Assembly: GCF_003201595.1 (NCBI RefSeq)
Contig: NZ_QJJS01000010.1
Coordinates: 113,005-177,004 of the forward strand
Length of the DNA stretch: 64,000 nucleotides
Direction of reading: 5' to 3'
Source: Sphaerotilus hippei
GTDB taxonomy: Bacteria > Pseudomonadota > Gammaproteobacteria > Burkholderiales > Burkholderiaceae_C
The translations under genes and the position numbers were made by a program. Below are positions 1 through 9,640 of the stretch, one piece after another; positions within the stretch are counted from its first letter, which is position 1, and each line of letters starts with the position of its first letter. The notes beneath the pieces were generated by a model. It was not told the DNA's origin. It ran no database searches and was given only the letters and a program-made list of their open reading frames with translations.

Positions 1-1
1 G

Positions 2-1546
2 GCCGACCGGGCCCTGCTCGAGCTCCAGGGGGAGCTCGAGTCGTCCTGGGACTACCGCGCGGCCGTCGGCCGTTCGGTCAGCCGCAGCACCGAGTCCGTG
101 CGGCGTGGCCATGTCGACGACGGCCTGATCCAGGCCGGCCTCTGGAACGGCAGCATCAACCCCTTCGGTGCGCAGTCCGCGGCCGGACAGGCGGCGATCG
201 AGGCGGCCCAGGTGGTCGCGCCGGTGCAGCGGGGTGAAAGCCGCCTGGACTTCATCGACGCCCGCCTGGCCGGTGACCTGGCGATGCTGCCGGCCGGCCC
301 GCTGTCGCTGGCCGTCGGCGTCGAGCACCGGCGCGAGCAGGCCGGTTTCGAGACGCTCGACATCGCCGGCCAGCTCGCCGGACTGGGGCTCGATCCGGAC
401 GGCGACACCCGCGGCTCGCGCCACTCGAACGCGCTGTTCGCCGAGCTGGGCGTGCCGCTGACCCGCTCGCTCGACCTGACGGTGGCCGCGCGCCACGACC
501 GCTACAGCGACTTCGGCTCGACCTTCAACCCCAAGCTCGGCCTGCGCTTCCAGCCTTCGGCGCAGTGGCTGCTGCGCGGCTCGCTGGCCACCGGCTTCCG
601 GGCGCCGTCGCTCTACGACCTGCACCAGCCGCAGTCGCTGACCTACACCGCCGGCAGCTACGACGATCCGCTGCTCTGCGCCGGTGGCACGCCGGCGGAC
701 GGCGCCTCGGCCAGCGTGGTCTGCGGCCAGCAGGTGGTGAGCCGCATCGGCGGGCCGGGCGCCTCGGGCGGTTCGCTGCAGCCGGAGAAGTCGACCACCG
801 TCAGCTTCGGCACGGTGATCGAGCCCGTCGAGCGGCTGACCCTGGGCATCGACTACTGGAACGTCAAGGTCAGCAACCTGATCGGCGGCCTGCCTGATCA
901 GGCGATCTTCGCCGACAGCGCCCGCTACGCCGGCCGGCTGGTGCGCTGCAGCCAGCTGCCCGCCAGCGGCAGTGGCGTCACGCGCAGCGACTTCGGCGTC
1001 TGCGCCAACTACCCGGGGTTCGACCCGATCGCCTACGTCGACCAGCAGACCCAGAACCTGGGCGAGCTGCACACCAGCGGCTTCGACGTGTCGGGGCTGT
1101 GGCGCCTGGCGCCGTCGGCGCTGGGTCGCCTGGCCATCGGTCTGGAGGGCACTTATGTGCTGTCCTACAAGTACCAGCGCGAGGCCGGTGGCGAGTTCAT
1201 CAGCGCGGCGGGTCGCTACAGCGACCACGCGCCGATCTTCCGCTGGCAGCACACGCTGAGCGCCCACTGGGGCGCGGGGCCGTGGGCGCTCACGCTGGCG
1301 CAGCGCTTCAAGTCGGGCTACCAGGACCAGGAACCGACCCATCGGGTCGGCTCCTACTCGCTCTACGACCTGTCGGCCAGCTGGAGCGGCCTGAAGGACC
1401 TGGTGGTGGCCGTGGGCGTGAAGAACCTGCTCGACACCGACCCGCCGCGCACCTACCAGCTGTCGACCTACCAGTACGGCTACGACTCGCGCTACACCGA
1501 CCCGCTCGGGCGCACCTGGACGCTGCGCATGAACTACCGGTTCTGA
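2..1546 (+). CDS. TonB-dependent outer-membrane receptor, C-terminal part
   Basis: The reading frame is open from the first bases of the window, so the signal peptide, plug domain and first barrel strands lie outside it. What remains is about 514 residues of beta-barrel with alternating aromatic and polar strands, such as the segment around FNPKLGLRFQP and the late strand LKDLVVAVGVKNLLDTDPPR, typical of TonB receptors. It ends in a strand with terminal Phe (LRMNYRF), the outer-membrane assembly signal. Members import siderophores, cobalamin or other large ligands using TonB energy. The ligand cannot be told from the barrel alone. An intrinsic terminator follows and is shared with the convergent efp gene. 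Confidence 0.9.
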   Translation, partial: ADRALLELQGELESSWDYRAAVGRSVSRSTESVRRGHVDDGLIQAGLWNGSINPFGAQSAAGQAAIEAAQVVAPVQRGESRLDFIDARLAGDLAMLPAGPLSLAVGVEHRREQAGFETLDIAGQLAGLGLDPDGDTRGSRHSNALFAELGVPLTRSLDLTVAARHDRYSDFGSTFNPKLGLRFQPSAQWLLRGSLATGFRAPSLYDLHQPQSLTYTAGSYDDPLLCAGGTPADGASASVVCGQQVVSRIGGPGASGGSLQPEKSTTVSFGTVIEPVERLTLGIDYWNVKVSNLIGGLPDQAIFADSARYAGRLVRCSQLPASGSGVTRSDFGVCANYPGFDPIAYVDQQTQNLGELHTSGFDVSGLWRLAPSALGRLAIGLEGTYVLSYKYQREAGGEFISAAGRYSDHAPIFRWQHTLSAHWGAGPWALTLAQRFKSGYQDQEPTHRVGSYSLYDLSASWSGLKDLVVAVGVKNLLDTDPPRTYQLSTYQYGYDSRYTDPLGRTWTLRMNYRF

Positions 1547-1560
1547 GTCGGCACCACGAA

Positions 1561-1588
1561 AAAAGGGCACCTCGGGAGGTGCCCTTTT
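1561..1588. terminator. Bidirectional intrinsic terminator
   Basis: A 12-bp perfect stem (AAAAGGGCACCT with its complement) encloses a four-base loop. The stem has A-rich and T-rich outer ends, so it has a U-tract in both directions. It sits between the convergent receptor gene and efp and probably ends both transcripts. Confidence 0.85.
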
Positions 1589-1619
1589 CCGTCGGCCGCG
1601 AAGCCGCAGCGTCGAACGC

Positions 1620-2174
1620 TCAGACGCGCTTGCGGTACTCGTGCGTGCGGGTGTCGATCTCGATCTTGTCGCCCTGGGCCACGAAGATCGGCACCGGGAT
1701 CTCGAAGCCGGTCGAGATCTTGGCGGGCTTGAGCACCTTGCCCGAGGTGTCGCCCTTGACGGCCGGCTCGGTCCAGGTCACTTCACGCACCAGCGAGGTG
1801 GGCAGCTCGACCGAGATGGCCTTGCCGTCGTAGAACACCACTTCGACGGCCATGCCGTCCTCGAGGTAGTTGATGGCGTCGCCCATGTTCTCGGCTTCCA
1901 CCTCGAACTGGTTGAACTCGGTGTCCATGAACACGTACATCGGGTCGGCGAAGTAGGTGTAGGTGCATTCCTTCTTGTCGAGGATGACCTGGTCCATCTT
2001 GTCGTCGGCCTTCAGCACCACTTCGGTGTTGAAGTTGCTCAGCAGGCTCTTGAGCTTCATGCGCACGGTGGCGGCGTTGCGGCCACCCCGGCTGTATTCG
2101 GTCTTGAGCACGACCATCGGGTCCTTGCCCTGCATGATCACGTTGCCGGCGCGGATTTCCTGTGCGATCTTCAT
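1620..2174 (-). CDS. efp: Elongation factor P, arginine type
   Basis: The 184-residue product has the usual EF-P length and starts [16 protein letters not shown] binds between the P and E sites of the ribosome and relieves stalling at polyproline stretches. The tip of domain I reads [11 protein letters not shown], placing Arg at residue 32 instead of the lysine of the EpmA-modified type. This is the residue rhamnosylated by EarP in Pseudomonas and Neisseria, and earP lies just upstream on the same strand. The start was set at the ATG of MKIAQ, which has an AGGA-like ribosome binding site; a longer in-frame extension upstream lacks similarity to EF-P. The gene ends at a shared terminator. Confidence 0.97.
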   Translation of the reverse strand: MKIAQEIRAGNVIMQGKDPMVVLKTEYSRGGRNAATVRMKLKSLLSNFNTEVVLKADDKMDQVILDKKECTYTYFADPMYVFMDTEFNQFEVEAENMGDAINYLEDGMAVEVVFYDGKAISVELPTSLVREVTWTEPAVKGDTSGKVLKPAKISTGFEIPVPIFVAQGDKIEIDTRTHEYRKRV

Positions 2175-2381
2175 CTGGGTGTCCTGTAGCCCCGCCATCG
2201 GGGCGGCGTTGGATCTCGACAGACCAGCGGCCGGCACGCGGCTCGTTGCTGTCAGGTGGGTGCGGGCGCACGGGTACTGCACCCGTGTCGCCTTCGCAGA
2301 ACCCGGCATTTTAGCCCGTAAGCGCGACACCTTCATGTGACGCGTGTCAGAACGCGCCGTTTGGGGCCGGCCGGACGGGGT

Positions 2382-3578
2382 TCAGCCGGTGCGCGACCGG
2401 TGCTGCCGGGCGAAGTCGAGCAGGGCGCTCGTCAGGTCGGGCCGGCCCTGGGCGAGCTGTCGCGCCCGGGCCGCGCTCCAGTCCGTCCAGCCCGCGGTGC
2501 GGCGGGTCGACACGGGCGGCAGCGCCGCCTCCAGCAGCGTGCTCCAGTCGCCGGCCGTCCAGGTCCGTGCGCCGTTCCAGGCCTCGAAGGCCGCCCGCAG
2601 TCCCGGTGGCGCCGCATCGTCCAGATGCACGTCGAGGAAGGCCTGCAGCTTGGTCAGGCGGATCGTGTCCTCCTGCGGATAGAGCTGCCACAGCATCGGC
2701 CGGGCGGCCCACAGCGCACGCACCAGCGAGTCCTCGCCGCGCACCAGGTTCAGGTCGCAGGCCGCCAGCAGGCGGTCGAATGCCGTCTGCGGCAGCGCCG
2801 GCAGCGGGATCAGCTGCAGCCGGCCACGCGCCACGGCGGGCGCGCCCGGGCGCATCGGCGCGCCCAGCCAGTCGCCCACCGCCTCGGCCGACCAGCCCGG
2901 CGTGACCAGCAGCCTCGTGCGGCCCGGGCCGTGCCCCCCGGCCAGGGCCTCCAGCAGGCCGGGCAGGGCCGGCTGCCGGTAGCCGAAGAGCAGCACGGTG
3001 CGCTCGATGTCCCGGTCCGGCGGCAGCAGCAGGCCGTGGGCCTGCAGCAGCTCGGCCGCCGACGGGCGGGGTGACCCGGGCGCCTCGTCGACCGGCAGCC
3101 CGAGGTGGCGCTCGCGGATCAGCCCGCCGGTGCGGGGCGTGAAGCCGGGGTAGAAGAACCACTTGTCCAGCCCGGTGCCCGGCCCGCTCCACTGCGGCGA
3201 GCGCAGGCCGTGCGAGCGTTCCACGAAACCCTCGGCGCTCAGGTATTCGAGGTTGATCCAGACCGGCGGCACGACCGCGGCGGCCATGCGGGCGACGAAC
3301 GCGGCCGGCGGGTCGCAGCCGAAGGCCTCGACCACCACGTCGCCGGGCAGCTCGTCGGCCAGCGGGTCACGCCAGGGCATCACCTGCACGCCGGCCTGCC
3401 CCTGCGGGGCCATCCAGGTCAGCGCACGGGCGTCGTCGATCCACAGCCGCACCTGCACGCCGCGGTGGGCCAGGTCGGCGGCCAGGCGCCAGCACACGCC
3501 GAGGTCGCCGTGGTTGTCGATGACGCGGCAGAACAGGTCCCAGCGAGACGGGGTGGAGGGCGTCGGGGTCGCGGGCAT
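2382..3578 (-). CDS. earP: EF-P arginine-32 rhamnosyltransferase
   Basis: This 398-residue protein of the EarP family (formerly DUF2331) transfers rhamnose from dTDP-rhamnose to Arg32 of EF-P. The N-terminal motif [16 protein letters not shown] (residues 17-32) carries the two conserved aspartates. The C-terminal nucleotide-sugar domain carries NLVRGEDS (277-284) and YPQED (300-304), which match the active-site and sugar-nucleotide binding segments of the family. It precedes efp by 207 bases on the same strand, so enzyme and substrate are linked. The chosen ATG sits six bases after a GATAAT box; the divergent uvrC start is only 40 bases away, leaving little room for a 5' leader. Confidence 0.95.
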   Translation of the reverse strand: MPATPTPSTPSRWDLFCRVIDNHGDLGVCWRLAADLAHRGVQVRLWIDDARALTWMAPQGQAGVQVMPWRDPLADELPGDVVVEAFGCDPPAAFVARMAAAVVPPVWINLEYLSAEGFVERSHGLRSPQWSGPGTGLDKWFFYPGFTPRTGGLIRERHLGLPVDEAPGSPRPSAAELLQAHGLLLPPDRDIERTVLLFGYRQPALPGLLEALAGGHGPGRTRLLVTPGWSAEAVGDWLGAPMRPGAPAVARGRLQLIPLPALPQTAFDRLLAACDLNLVRGEDSLVRALWAARPMLWQLYPQEDTIRLTKLQAFLDVHLDDAAPPGLRAAFEAWNGARTWTAGDWSTLLEAALPPVSTRRTAGWTDWSAARARQLAQGRPDLTSALLDFARQHRSRTG

Positions 3579-3584
3579 GGCGTC

Positions 3585-3612
3585 ATTATCCGGTCCGGGC
3601 CGACGGCACAAT
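3585..3612. promoter_or_regulatory. Back-to-back -10 boxes of earP and uvrC
   Basis: The 40-base gap between the two start codons holds GATAAT on the minus strand (3590-3585) and CACAAT on the plus strand (3607-3612). Each ends exactly six bases before its ATG. If they are -10 elements, transcription starts at or next to the start codon and both mRNAs are leaderless. No convincing -35 box is seen. Confidence 0.5.
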
Positions 3613-3618
3613 GGGCGC

Positions 3619-5691
3619 ATGAATGAAGTCCAGCAGACCCCGCCACCGGTGCCCGTGCCGCCCCCGCCCGGTGCGGCCGCAGAACCGTCGGCGGCCGAGG
3701 TGGCCGCCGCGGCCCAGGCTGCCCGCTGGCAGCGCCTGCTGCTGGAGGTGGCCGCCCTGCCGGCGCTGCCCGGCGTGTACCGCTATTTCGACGTCAACGA
3801 CCAGCTGCTCTACGTGGGCAAGGCGCGCAGCCTGAAGAAGCGGGTCTCGAGCTATTTCCAGAAGGATCACGGCGGCACGCGCATCGGCCACATGGTCGGC
3901 CGGATCGCCCGGCTGGAGACCACGGTGGTGCGCTCCGAGGCCGAGGCGCTGCTGCTCGAGAACAACCTCATCAAGACGCAGAACCCGCGCTTCAACATCC
4001 TGTTCCGCGACGACAAGAGCTACCCCTACCTGAAGCTCGTCAGCCACGAGTTTCCGCGGGTGGCCTACTTCCGCGGCGCGGTCGATCGCAAGCACCGCTA
4101 CTTCGGCCCCTATCCGAGCGCCTGGGCGGTCAAGGAGGGCATCCAGCTGTTGCAGAAGGTGTTCCGGCTGCGCACCTGCGAGGACACCGTCTTCAACAAC
4201 CGCACCCGGCCCTGCCTGCTGTTCCAGATCCGCCGCTGCTCGGGGCCCTGCGTGGGCGAGATCAGCCCGCGCCAGTACGCCGAGGACGTGCATCAGGCGG
4301 TGCGTTTCCTCGACGGCCAGACGCAGGAGGTGCTCGACGGCCTGCAGGCCGAGATGATGGATGCGGCCGCACGGCTCGAGTTCGAGAAGGCCGCCGAGGT
4401 GCGCAACCGCATCAGCGCGCTGTCGCGCGTGCTGCACCAGCAGTCGGTGGACACCGGGGAGGACCGTGACGCCGACGTGCTGGCCGTCAAGGTGCAGGGC
4501 GGGCGGGCCTGCGTCAACCTGGCGATGGTGCGCGGCGGGCGCCACCTCGGCGACCGGGCCTATTTCCCGACCCATGTCGACGACGCGGTGGCATTGGCCC
4601 GCGAGGCGATGCCCGATGGTGACGACGGGGTGGCCTCGGCGCCGCCGGCGGACGCGGGGGGCGGCGTGGGCGAGGCCGCGTCCACGGCCCCGCAGGATGC
4701 GCCAGCGGGGCTGGCCGAGGTCGAGACCCAGGTGCTGGAGGCCTTCATCGGCCAGCACTACCTCGGCGCCGACTGCCCGCCGCTGCTGGTCACCAGCCAC
4801 GCCGTCGATCGTGCGCTGCTGGCCGCGCTGGCCGGGCAGTGCGGCCACAAGGTCGCCGCGCTGCACCAGCCGCGCGAGCAGCGCCGCGCCTGGCTGGACA
4901 TGGCCATCCAGGGCTGCGAGCTGGCGCTGGCCCGCCTGCTGGCCGAAGAAGGCTCGCAGCAGGCCCGCACCCGCGCGCTGGTCGAGGCGCTCGACCTGGC
5001 GCCCGAAGGGGCCGACCCCGACCTGGCGACGCTGCGCATCGAGTGTTTCGACATCAGCCACACCGCCGGCGAGGCCACGCAGGCCTCCTGCGTCGTGTTC
5101 GAGAACCACCGCATGCAGCCGGCCCAGTACCGGCGCTTCAACATCACCGGCATCACCGGTGGCGACGACTACGCGGCGATGCGCCAGGTGCTGACCCGCC
5201 GCTACGCCCGCCTGGCCGAAGCCGCCCAGCAGGGCGAAGGCCGGCTGCCCGACCTGGTGCTGGTCGACGGCGGGCGTGGCCAGGTGGCGATGGCCCGCGA
5301 GGTGTTCGAGTCGCTGGGGCTGGACCTGCGCCTGATCGTGGGCGTGGAGAAGGGGGAGGGCCGCAAGGTCGGCCTGGAGGAGCTGGTGTTCGCCGACGGG
5401 CGCGACAAGGTCTACCTCGGCATGGACTCGGCCGCGCTGATGCTGGTCGCGCAGATCCGTGACGAGGCCCACCGCTTCGCGATCACCGGCATGCGTGCCC
5501 GGCGCGCCTCGGTGCGCACCGGCTCCAGCCGCCTCGAGGACATCGCCGGCGTCGGCCCGAAGAAGCGGGCGAAGCTGCTGCAGCGGTTCGGCGGCATCAA
5601 GGGCGTGGCGGCGGCCAGCGTGGACGACCTGATCACGGTCGATGGCATTTCAAGGGAACTGGCGGAGGAGATCTACCGTGCATTGCGTTGA
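3619..5691 (+). CDS. uvrC: Excinuclease ABC subunit C
   Basis: UvrC makes both incisions around DNA damage handed over by UvrA-UvrB. The 690-residue protein has the GIY-YIG nuclease domain near its start (LPGVYRYF about residues 50-57, LLYVGKAR 63-70), a UVR motif binding UvrB ([13 protein letters not shown]), the RNase H-like second nuclease domain ([21 protein letters not shown]), and C-terminal helix-hairpin-helix repeats ([20 protein letters not shown]). A Pro/Ala-rich leader of about 35 residues precedes the first domain. An Ala/Gly-rich linker of about 40 residues around 335-375 is an insertion relative to E. coli. The next gene overlaps its end. Confidence 0.97.
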   Translation: MNEVQQTPPPVPVPPPPGAAAEPSAAEVAAAAQAARWQRLLLEVAALPALPGVYRYFDVNDQLLYVGKARSLKKRVSSYFQKDHGGTRIGHMVGRIARLETTVVRSEAEALLLENNLIKTQNPRFNILFRDDKSYPYLKLVSHEFPRVAYFRGAVDRKHRYFGPYPSAWAVKEGIQLLQKVFRLRTCEDTVFNNRTRPCLLFQIRRCSGPCVGEISPRQYAEDVHQAVRFLDGQTQEVLDGLQAEMMDAAARLEFEKAAEVRNRISALSRVLHQQSVDTGEDRDADVLAVKVQGGRACVNLAMVRGGRHLGDRAYFPTHVDDAVALAREAMPDGDDGVASAPPADAGGGVGEAASTAPQDAPAGLAEVETQVLEAFIGQHYLGADCPPLLVTSHAVDRALLAALAGQCGHKVAALHQPREQRRAWLDMAIQGCELALARLLAEEGSQQARTRALVEALDLAPEGADPDLATLRIECFDISHTAGEATQASCVVFENHRMQPAQYRRFNITGITGGDDYAAMRQVLTRRYARLAEAAQQGEGRLPDLVLVDGGRGQVAMAREVFESLGLDLRLIVGVEKGEGRKVGLEELVFADGRDKVYLGMDSAALMLVAQIRDEAHRFAITGMRARRASVRTGSSRLEDIAGVGPKKRAKLLQRFGGIKGVAAASVDDLITVDGISRELAEEIYRALR

Positions 5692-6190
5692 ATCGAAGGT
5701 GGCGGCCCCGGGCCGGGGCCGCAGGGGCCGCGGGCCTGCTGCGCTGAGGCTGCTGCTGGTGGCGGGGCTGGCGGCGCTGGCCGGTTGCGGCACCGCCCCC
5801 GAGCGGGGCGGGTCGAGCGAGGCGGCCGGCTCGGCCTATCCGGAGCGATCAGGTGCGCCGCGGGCCGCGAGCTGGGCCGAGTACCGGGTCATGGCCGGGC
5901 GGCGCCTGGTGGCGATGAACCCGCGCCAGACGCACGACGGCGAGGTCGAGCAGCCGGCACTGGCCATCCCGGTGCTGCGCATCCAGCTGGAGTCCGACGG
6001 TTCGGTGCGCAAGGTCGAGGTCGTGCGCCGGCCGGGCCAGGCCGCCGACACCACCCAGATCGCGATCGACGCGGTGCGCCGGGCCGCCCCGTTCGGCCCG
6101 GTGGCCCACCTGCCCGGGCCCTGGGAATTCACCGAGGTCTTCCTCTTCAACGAGGACCGGCGCTTCAAGCCGGCGGTGCTCGATCGCTGA
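5678..6190 (+). CDS. Predicted lipoprotein with TonB C-terminal-like domain
   Basis: A 170-residue product follows uvrC. The GTG start was chosen because GGAGGAG (5664-5670) lies seven bases upstream; it overlaps uvrC by 14 bases, so the two are probably cotranslated. A basic N-terminus leads into a hydrophobic stretch ending in the lipobox LAGC, which predicts a lipid-anchored periplasmic protein. The mature part has the shape of a TonB C-terminal domain: [18 protein letters not shown], then a conserved-looking helix and [18 protein letters not shown]. There is no proline-rich spanning region, so it is unlikely to be a classical TonB. The function is unknown. An ATG at 5642 in the same frame is possible but less likely. 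Confidence 0.75.
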   Translation: MHCVESKVAAPGRGRRGRGPAALRLLLVAGLAALAGCGTAPERGGSSEAAGSAYPERSGAPRAASWAEYRVMAGRRLVAMNPRQTHDGEVEQPALAIPVLRIQLESDGSVRKVEVVRRPGQAADTTQIAIDAVRRAAPFGPVAHLPGPWEFTEVFLFNEDRRFKPAVLDR

Positions 6191-6275
6191 CGTCGACGAG
6201 GCTCCCGGGACGGGGGCCTTCATTCTCAGGGCCGGGCATGCCGGCGGTCGGCGAGAACTTCGGCACAATCGCGCC

Positions 6276-6842
6276 ATGTTCCTGACCCTGCCTACCTTGC
6301 TCACCTGGGCGCGCATCGTCGCGATTCCGCTGCTCGTCAGCGTATTTTCCCTGCCGGTGGAGCCCGGTATGCGCAACCTGATCGCCACGGTGCTGTTCAT
6401 CGCCGTGGCGCTGACCGACTGGCTCGACGGCTACCTGGCCCGGCGCCTGAACCAGACCTCGTCCTTCGGCGCTTTCCTCGACCCGGTCGCCGACAAGTTC
6501 CTCGTCTGCGCGGCCTTGCTGGTGCTGCTGGAGCTGGGCCGGGTGCCGGCGCTGGTGGCGCTGGTCATCATCGGGCGCGAGATCGCCATCTCCGCGCTGC
6601 GCGAGTGGATGGCCCAGATCGGCGCCTCGCGCAGCGTGGCCGTGCACATGATCGGCAAGCTCAAGACCGCCTCGCAGATGACGGCGATTCCTTTCCTGCT
6701 CTACGACGGCCTGCTGTTCGGTCTGGTCGACACGCGCCTGTGGGGCCACTGGCTGATCCTGATCTCGGTGGTGCTGACCATCTGGTCGATGGTCTACTAC
6801 CTGCGCAAGGCCGTGCCCGAGATCCGCGCCCGCGTAGGCTGA
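6276..6842 (+). CDS. pgsA: CDP-diacylglycerol--glycerol-3-phosphate 3-phosphatidyltransferase
   Basis: This inner-membrane enzyme makes phosphatidylglycerol phosphate, the committed step to phosphatidylglycerol and cardiolipin. The 188-residue protein has several hydrophobic helices and the CDP-alcohol phosphotransferase signature, with the pattern D-G-x2-A-R-x8-G-x3-D-x3-D, seen as DGYLARRL followed by GAFLDPVADK. The ATG lies six bases after a CACAAT box (6264-6269), suggesting its own short or absent leader. It follows the uvrC-lipoprotein pair, an order common in Burkholderiales. Confidence 0.96.
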   Translation: MFLTLPTLLTWARIVAIPLLVSVFSLPVEPGMRNLIATVLFIAVALTDWLDGYLARRLNQTSSFGAFLDPVADKFLVCAALLVLLELGRVPALVALVIIGREIAISALREWMAQIGASRSVAVHMIGKLKTASQMTAIPFLLYDGLLFGLVDTRLWGHWLILISVVLTIWSMVYYLRKAVPEIRARVG

Positions 6843-6989
6843 TCGGCCATCGCCCACCCTTGTCCATCCCGGTTGACACCCTCGCCCGACGGCGGCTGTA
6901 ATGTTTGCAGGCAGCGCACCGCCTGCCGGCCACAGCATCCGGAGCCGACCTCCATCAGGCGGCCCGCATCGTCGAGAGAGGAGCAGCTC

Positions 6990-7262
6990 GTGAACAAGAC
7001 CGACCTGATCGAACACATCGCCCGACAGGCAGACATCTCCAAGGCCTCGGCCGCCCGGGCGCTCGACTCGGTCATCGACGGCATCACCGCCTCGCTGGTC
7101 CAGGGCGAGTCGGTCTCGCTGGTGGGCTTCGGCAGCTTCTCGGTCACCCGCCGCGCGGCCCGGGCCGGCCGCAATCCCCGCACCGGGGCGGTGATCCGGA
7201 TCGGCGCCACCAGCATGCCGCGCTTCCGGCCCGGCAAGGCGCTGCGGGACGCGCTGGTCTGA
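6990..7262 (+). CDS. HU-family DNA-binding protein
   Basis: A 90-residue nucleoid protein that bends DNA as a dimer. It opens with MNKTDLIEHIARQADISKASA and has the central VSLVGFGSFSVTRRAARAGRNP arm and the basic C-terminal segment FRPGKALRDALV of HU/IHF proteins. The GTG start was chosen because the product then matches HU exactly and an AGAGAGGAG Shine-Dalgarno sequence lies just before it; longer in-frame starts add non-homologous residues. It is followed by tRNA-Val and ppiD, the usual betaproteobacterial neighbourhood. Confidence 0.95.
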   Translation: MNKTDLIEHIARQADISKASAARALDSVIDGITASLVQGESVSLVGFGSFSVTRRAARAGRNPRTGAVIRIGATSMPRFRPGKALRDALV

Positions 7263-7277
7263 GGCACCGATCCGAAT

Positions 7278-7286
7278 TGATATACT
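7278..7286 (+). promoter_or_regulatory. Extended -10 promoter for tRNA-Val
   Basis: TGA directly before TATACT (7281-7286) forms an extended -10 element 27 bases before the tRNA gene. No good -35 box is visible, as expected for extended -10 promoters. Confidence 0.55.
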
Positions 7287-7313
7287 GGGCGGCTTGATGT
7301 CAGTCATGGGCCG

Positions 7314-7389
7314 GGGTGCTTAGCTCAGTCGGTAGAGCGGCGCCCTTACAAGGCGTAGGTCGGGAGTTCGAGCCTCTCAGCACCCACCA
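7314..7389 (+). tRNA. tRNA-Val (anticodon TAC)
   Basis: A 76-base cloverleaf: acceptor GGGTGCT pairs with AGCACCC, the D-arm is GCTC/GAGC, the anticodon stem is GCGCC/GGCGT with loop CTTACAA (anticodon at 7347-7349), and the T-arm is GGGAG-TTCGAGC-CTCTC. Discriminator A and CCA are encoded. It lies between the HU gene and ppiD. Confidence 0.97.
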
Positions 7390-7503
7390 CCGGCGATGGT
7401 GGCCGGCATCACGATCTTTCCGGGCGCGTGCGGCCACCGCATGCCGCCGTTTCACTTGTCAAAGGCGAACCCCGGTTCGCCTTTGTCGTATTCGGGTACA
7501 TCG

Positions 7504-9420
7504 ATGTTCGATTTTGTTCGCCGTCACAACCGCATCTTCCAGGGCGCCTTGCTGGTGCTGATCGTGCCGTCGTTCGTGGCCTTCGGCATCCAGGGCTACG
7601 ACAGCTTTTCCGACGAGAAGCAGGAGGTCGCGAAGGTGAACGGCCGCTCGATCAGCAAGACCGAGCTCGATGCCGCGCTGCGCAGCCAGCTCGAGCGCCT
7701 GCAGACCCAGATGCCGGGCATGGACCCGAAGCTGCTCGACAGCCCCGAGCTGCGCGCGCGCGCGCTCGACGCGCTGGTGCGCGAGCGCCTGATGTTCGAC
7801 GCCGCCGTCGGCCTGCACCTGCTGCCCACCGACGAGCGCCTGGACCGCCTGTTCAAGACCGACCCGCAGTTCGCGGCGCTGCGCAACGCCGACGGCAGCC
7901 TCAAGCGTGAGCTGCTGCAGGCCCGCGGCCTGACCTCCGAGCAGTTCGCCGCCCAGCTGCGCCAGGAGCTGGCCATGCGCCAGGTCACCTCCGGCGTGAC
8001 CGACACCTCGTTCGGTGCCCAGACGGTGGCCTCGCGCGCGGTGGACGCCTTCTTCCAGCAGCGCGAGATCCAGTTCGCCCGCTTCGACACCAGCGCCGAG
8101 CTGGCCAAGGTGCAGGTCAGCGACGCCGAGCTGCAGGCCTACTACGACGATCCGGCCCACCAGGCGCGCCTGATGTCGCCGGAGAGCGCCGACATCGAAT
8201 ACCTGGTGCTGGACCTGCCGGCGGTGGCCCGCTCGGTCACCGTGACCGACGACGAGCTGCGCAGCTACTACAAGGAAAACCAGGCCCGCTACAGCACGCC
8301 CGAGGAGCGGCGGGCCAGCCACATCCTGATCAAGGCCGAAGCCGGTGCCGGCGCCGAGGCGCGCACCCAGGCCCGCCAGCGCGCCGAGGCGCTGCTGGCC
8401 GAGCTGCGCAAGAACCCGGCCTCGTTCGCCGAGCTCGCCCGCAAGCAGTCCGAAGACCCAGGTTCGGCCACCCGCGGTGGTGACCTGGACTGGTTCGCCC
8501 GCGGCGCGATGGTCAAGCCTTTCGAGGACGCGGTGTTCGCGCTGAAGAAGGGTGAGCTCAGCGCCGTGGTCGAGTCCGACTTCGGCTACCACGTCATCGA
8601 GCTGACCGATCTGCGCGGCGGTGGCCAGCGCAGCTTCGAGGCGGTGCGCACCGAGATCGAGGCCGAGGTGCGCCAGCAGCTGGCCCAGCGCCGCTTCGTC
8701 GAGCTGGCCGAGCAGTTCACCAACCTGGTCGAGCAGGAAGACAGCCTGAAGCCGGTGGCCGAGCGCCTCAAGCTGGAGCTGGGTCAGGCCAGCGCGGTGT
8801 CGCGCCAGGTCCGCCCGGATGCCAAGGGGCCGCTGGCCGAGCAGAAGCTGATCGATCTGGTCTTCGCCGCATCGACGCTGGATGGCAAGCGCAATTCCGA
8901 GCCGCTGGACCTGGGTGGCAACCGCATGGCGGCCGTGCATGTGCTGACGCACCGGCCGGCGGCCAAGCGTGCGCTGGCCGAGGCCCGCGAGCAGGTGCGC
9001 CAGCAGGTGGCGCAGGCCAAGGCGACCCAGGCCGCCCGTCAGCTGGGCGAGAGCCGGCTGGCGCAGTGGAAGAGCAAGCCGCAGGAGGCGGCCGCGGCGC
9101 TGTCGGCGGCGGTCGTCGTGTCACGCCAGCAGGCGCGTGAGCTGCCGCAGGCGCTGGTCGATGCGGCCCTGCGGGCACCGATCGTCGAAGGCGGCTCCTG
9201 GGTCGGGGTCGACCTGGGCCAGGCCGGTTATGCGGTGGTGCGGATGAACAAGGTGCTGCCGGCCGCCGCCGAGATCACCCGGGATGCCGCGCGGGTGCGT
9301 GCCCAGTACACCCAGCTCTGGGCGGCGGCGGAAGCCCAGGCCTACGAAGCGGCCCTGAAACAGCGTTTCAAGGTCAGCGTGAAGCCGCTCGCCGCGGCGG
9401 CCCCCGAGTCCGATCGATGA
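7504..9420 (+). CDS. ppiD: Periplasmic folding chaperone / peptidyl-prolyl isomerase
   Basis: PpiD is anchored in the inner membrane and helps newly exported proteins fold. The 638-residue product starts MFDFVRRHNRIFQG, followed by one transmembrane helix (about residues 13-30), a SurA-like N-terminal chaperone region, and a parvulin domain near residues 262-370 (SHILIKAE, RGGDLDWFARGAMVKPFE, FGYHVIEL). A second, degenerate C-terminal region follows. The ATG at 7504 was preferred over an upstream in-frame ATG because the conserved N-terminus of the family begins there. The gene sits between tRNA-Val and tRNA-His. Confidence 0.93.
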   Translation: MFDFVRRHNRIFQGALLVLIVPSFVAFGIQGYDSFSDEKQEVAKVNGRSISKTELDAALRSQLERLQTQMPGMDPKLLDSPELRARALDALVRERLMFDAAVGLHLLPTDERLDRLFKTDPQFAALRNADGSLKRELLQARGLTSEQFAAQLRQELAMRQVTSGVTDTSFGAQTVASRAVDAFFQQREIQFARFDTSAELAKVQVSDAELQAYYDDPAHQARLMSPESADIEYLVLDLPAVARSVTVTDDELRSYYKENQARYSTPEERRASHILIKAEAGAGAEARTQARQRAEALLAELRKNPASFAELARKQSEDPGSATRGGDLDWFARGAMVKPFEDAVFALKKGELSAVVESDFGYHVIELTDLRGGGQRSFEAVRTEIEAEVRQQLAQRRFVELAEQFTNLVEQEDSLKPVAERLKLELGQASAVSRQVRPDAKGPLAEQKLIDLVFAASTLDGKRNSEPLDLGGNRMAAVHVLTHRPAAKRALAEAREQVRQQVAQAKATQAARQLGESRLAQWKSKPQEAAAALSAAVVVSRQQARELPQALVDAALRAPIVEGGSWVGVDLGQAGYAVVRMNKVLPAAAEITRDAARVRAQYTQLWAAAEAQAYEAALKQRFKVSVKPLAAAAPESDR

Positions 9421-9445
9421 ATTGAAAAGGATCCGGTGAAAACGC

Positions 9446-9475
9446 TTGCAACCGGTTCTGATTTCGGCATATAAT
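9446..9475 (+). promoter_or_regulatory. Promoter of tRNA-His
   Basis: TTGCAA (9446-9451) and a perfect TATAAT (9470-9475) are separated by 18 bases, 15 bases before the tRNA gene. It lies in a short AT-rich stretch within very GC-rich DNA. Confidence 0.75.
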
Positions 9476-9490
9476 TTATTTCTGTTCAGC

Positions 9491-9567
9491 GGTGGCTATA
9501 GCTCAGTTGGTAGAGTCCCAGATTGTGATTCTGGTTGTCGTGGGTTCGAGTCCCATTAGCCACCCCA
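9491..9567 (+). tRNA. tRNA-His (anticodon GTG)
   Basis: A 77-base gene including the encoded G at position -1, which pairs with discriminator C73 as in all bacterial tRNA-His. The anticodon GTG is at 9525-9527 in loop ATTGTGATT, and the T-loop is TTCGAGT. CCA is encoded. The sequence is nearly identical to the E. coli tRNA-His. Confidence 0.97.
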
Positions 9568-9600
9568 CCCGATAAGACCTGCAGAATTCTGCAGTAGTCA

Positions 9601-9635
9601 AAAAAACCCCGAAACGGCAACGTTCGGGGTTTTTT
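9601..9635. terminator. Intrinsic terminator after tRNA-His
   Basis: A 13-bp stem (AAAAAACCCCGAA with its complement) with a nine-base loop that can pair further around GCAA, ending in a run of six T. It terminates the tRNA-His transcript, and its A-rich start makes it usable for the convergent response regulator as well. Confidence 0.85.
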
Positions 9636-9640
9636 CGTTT

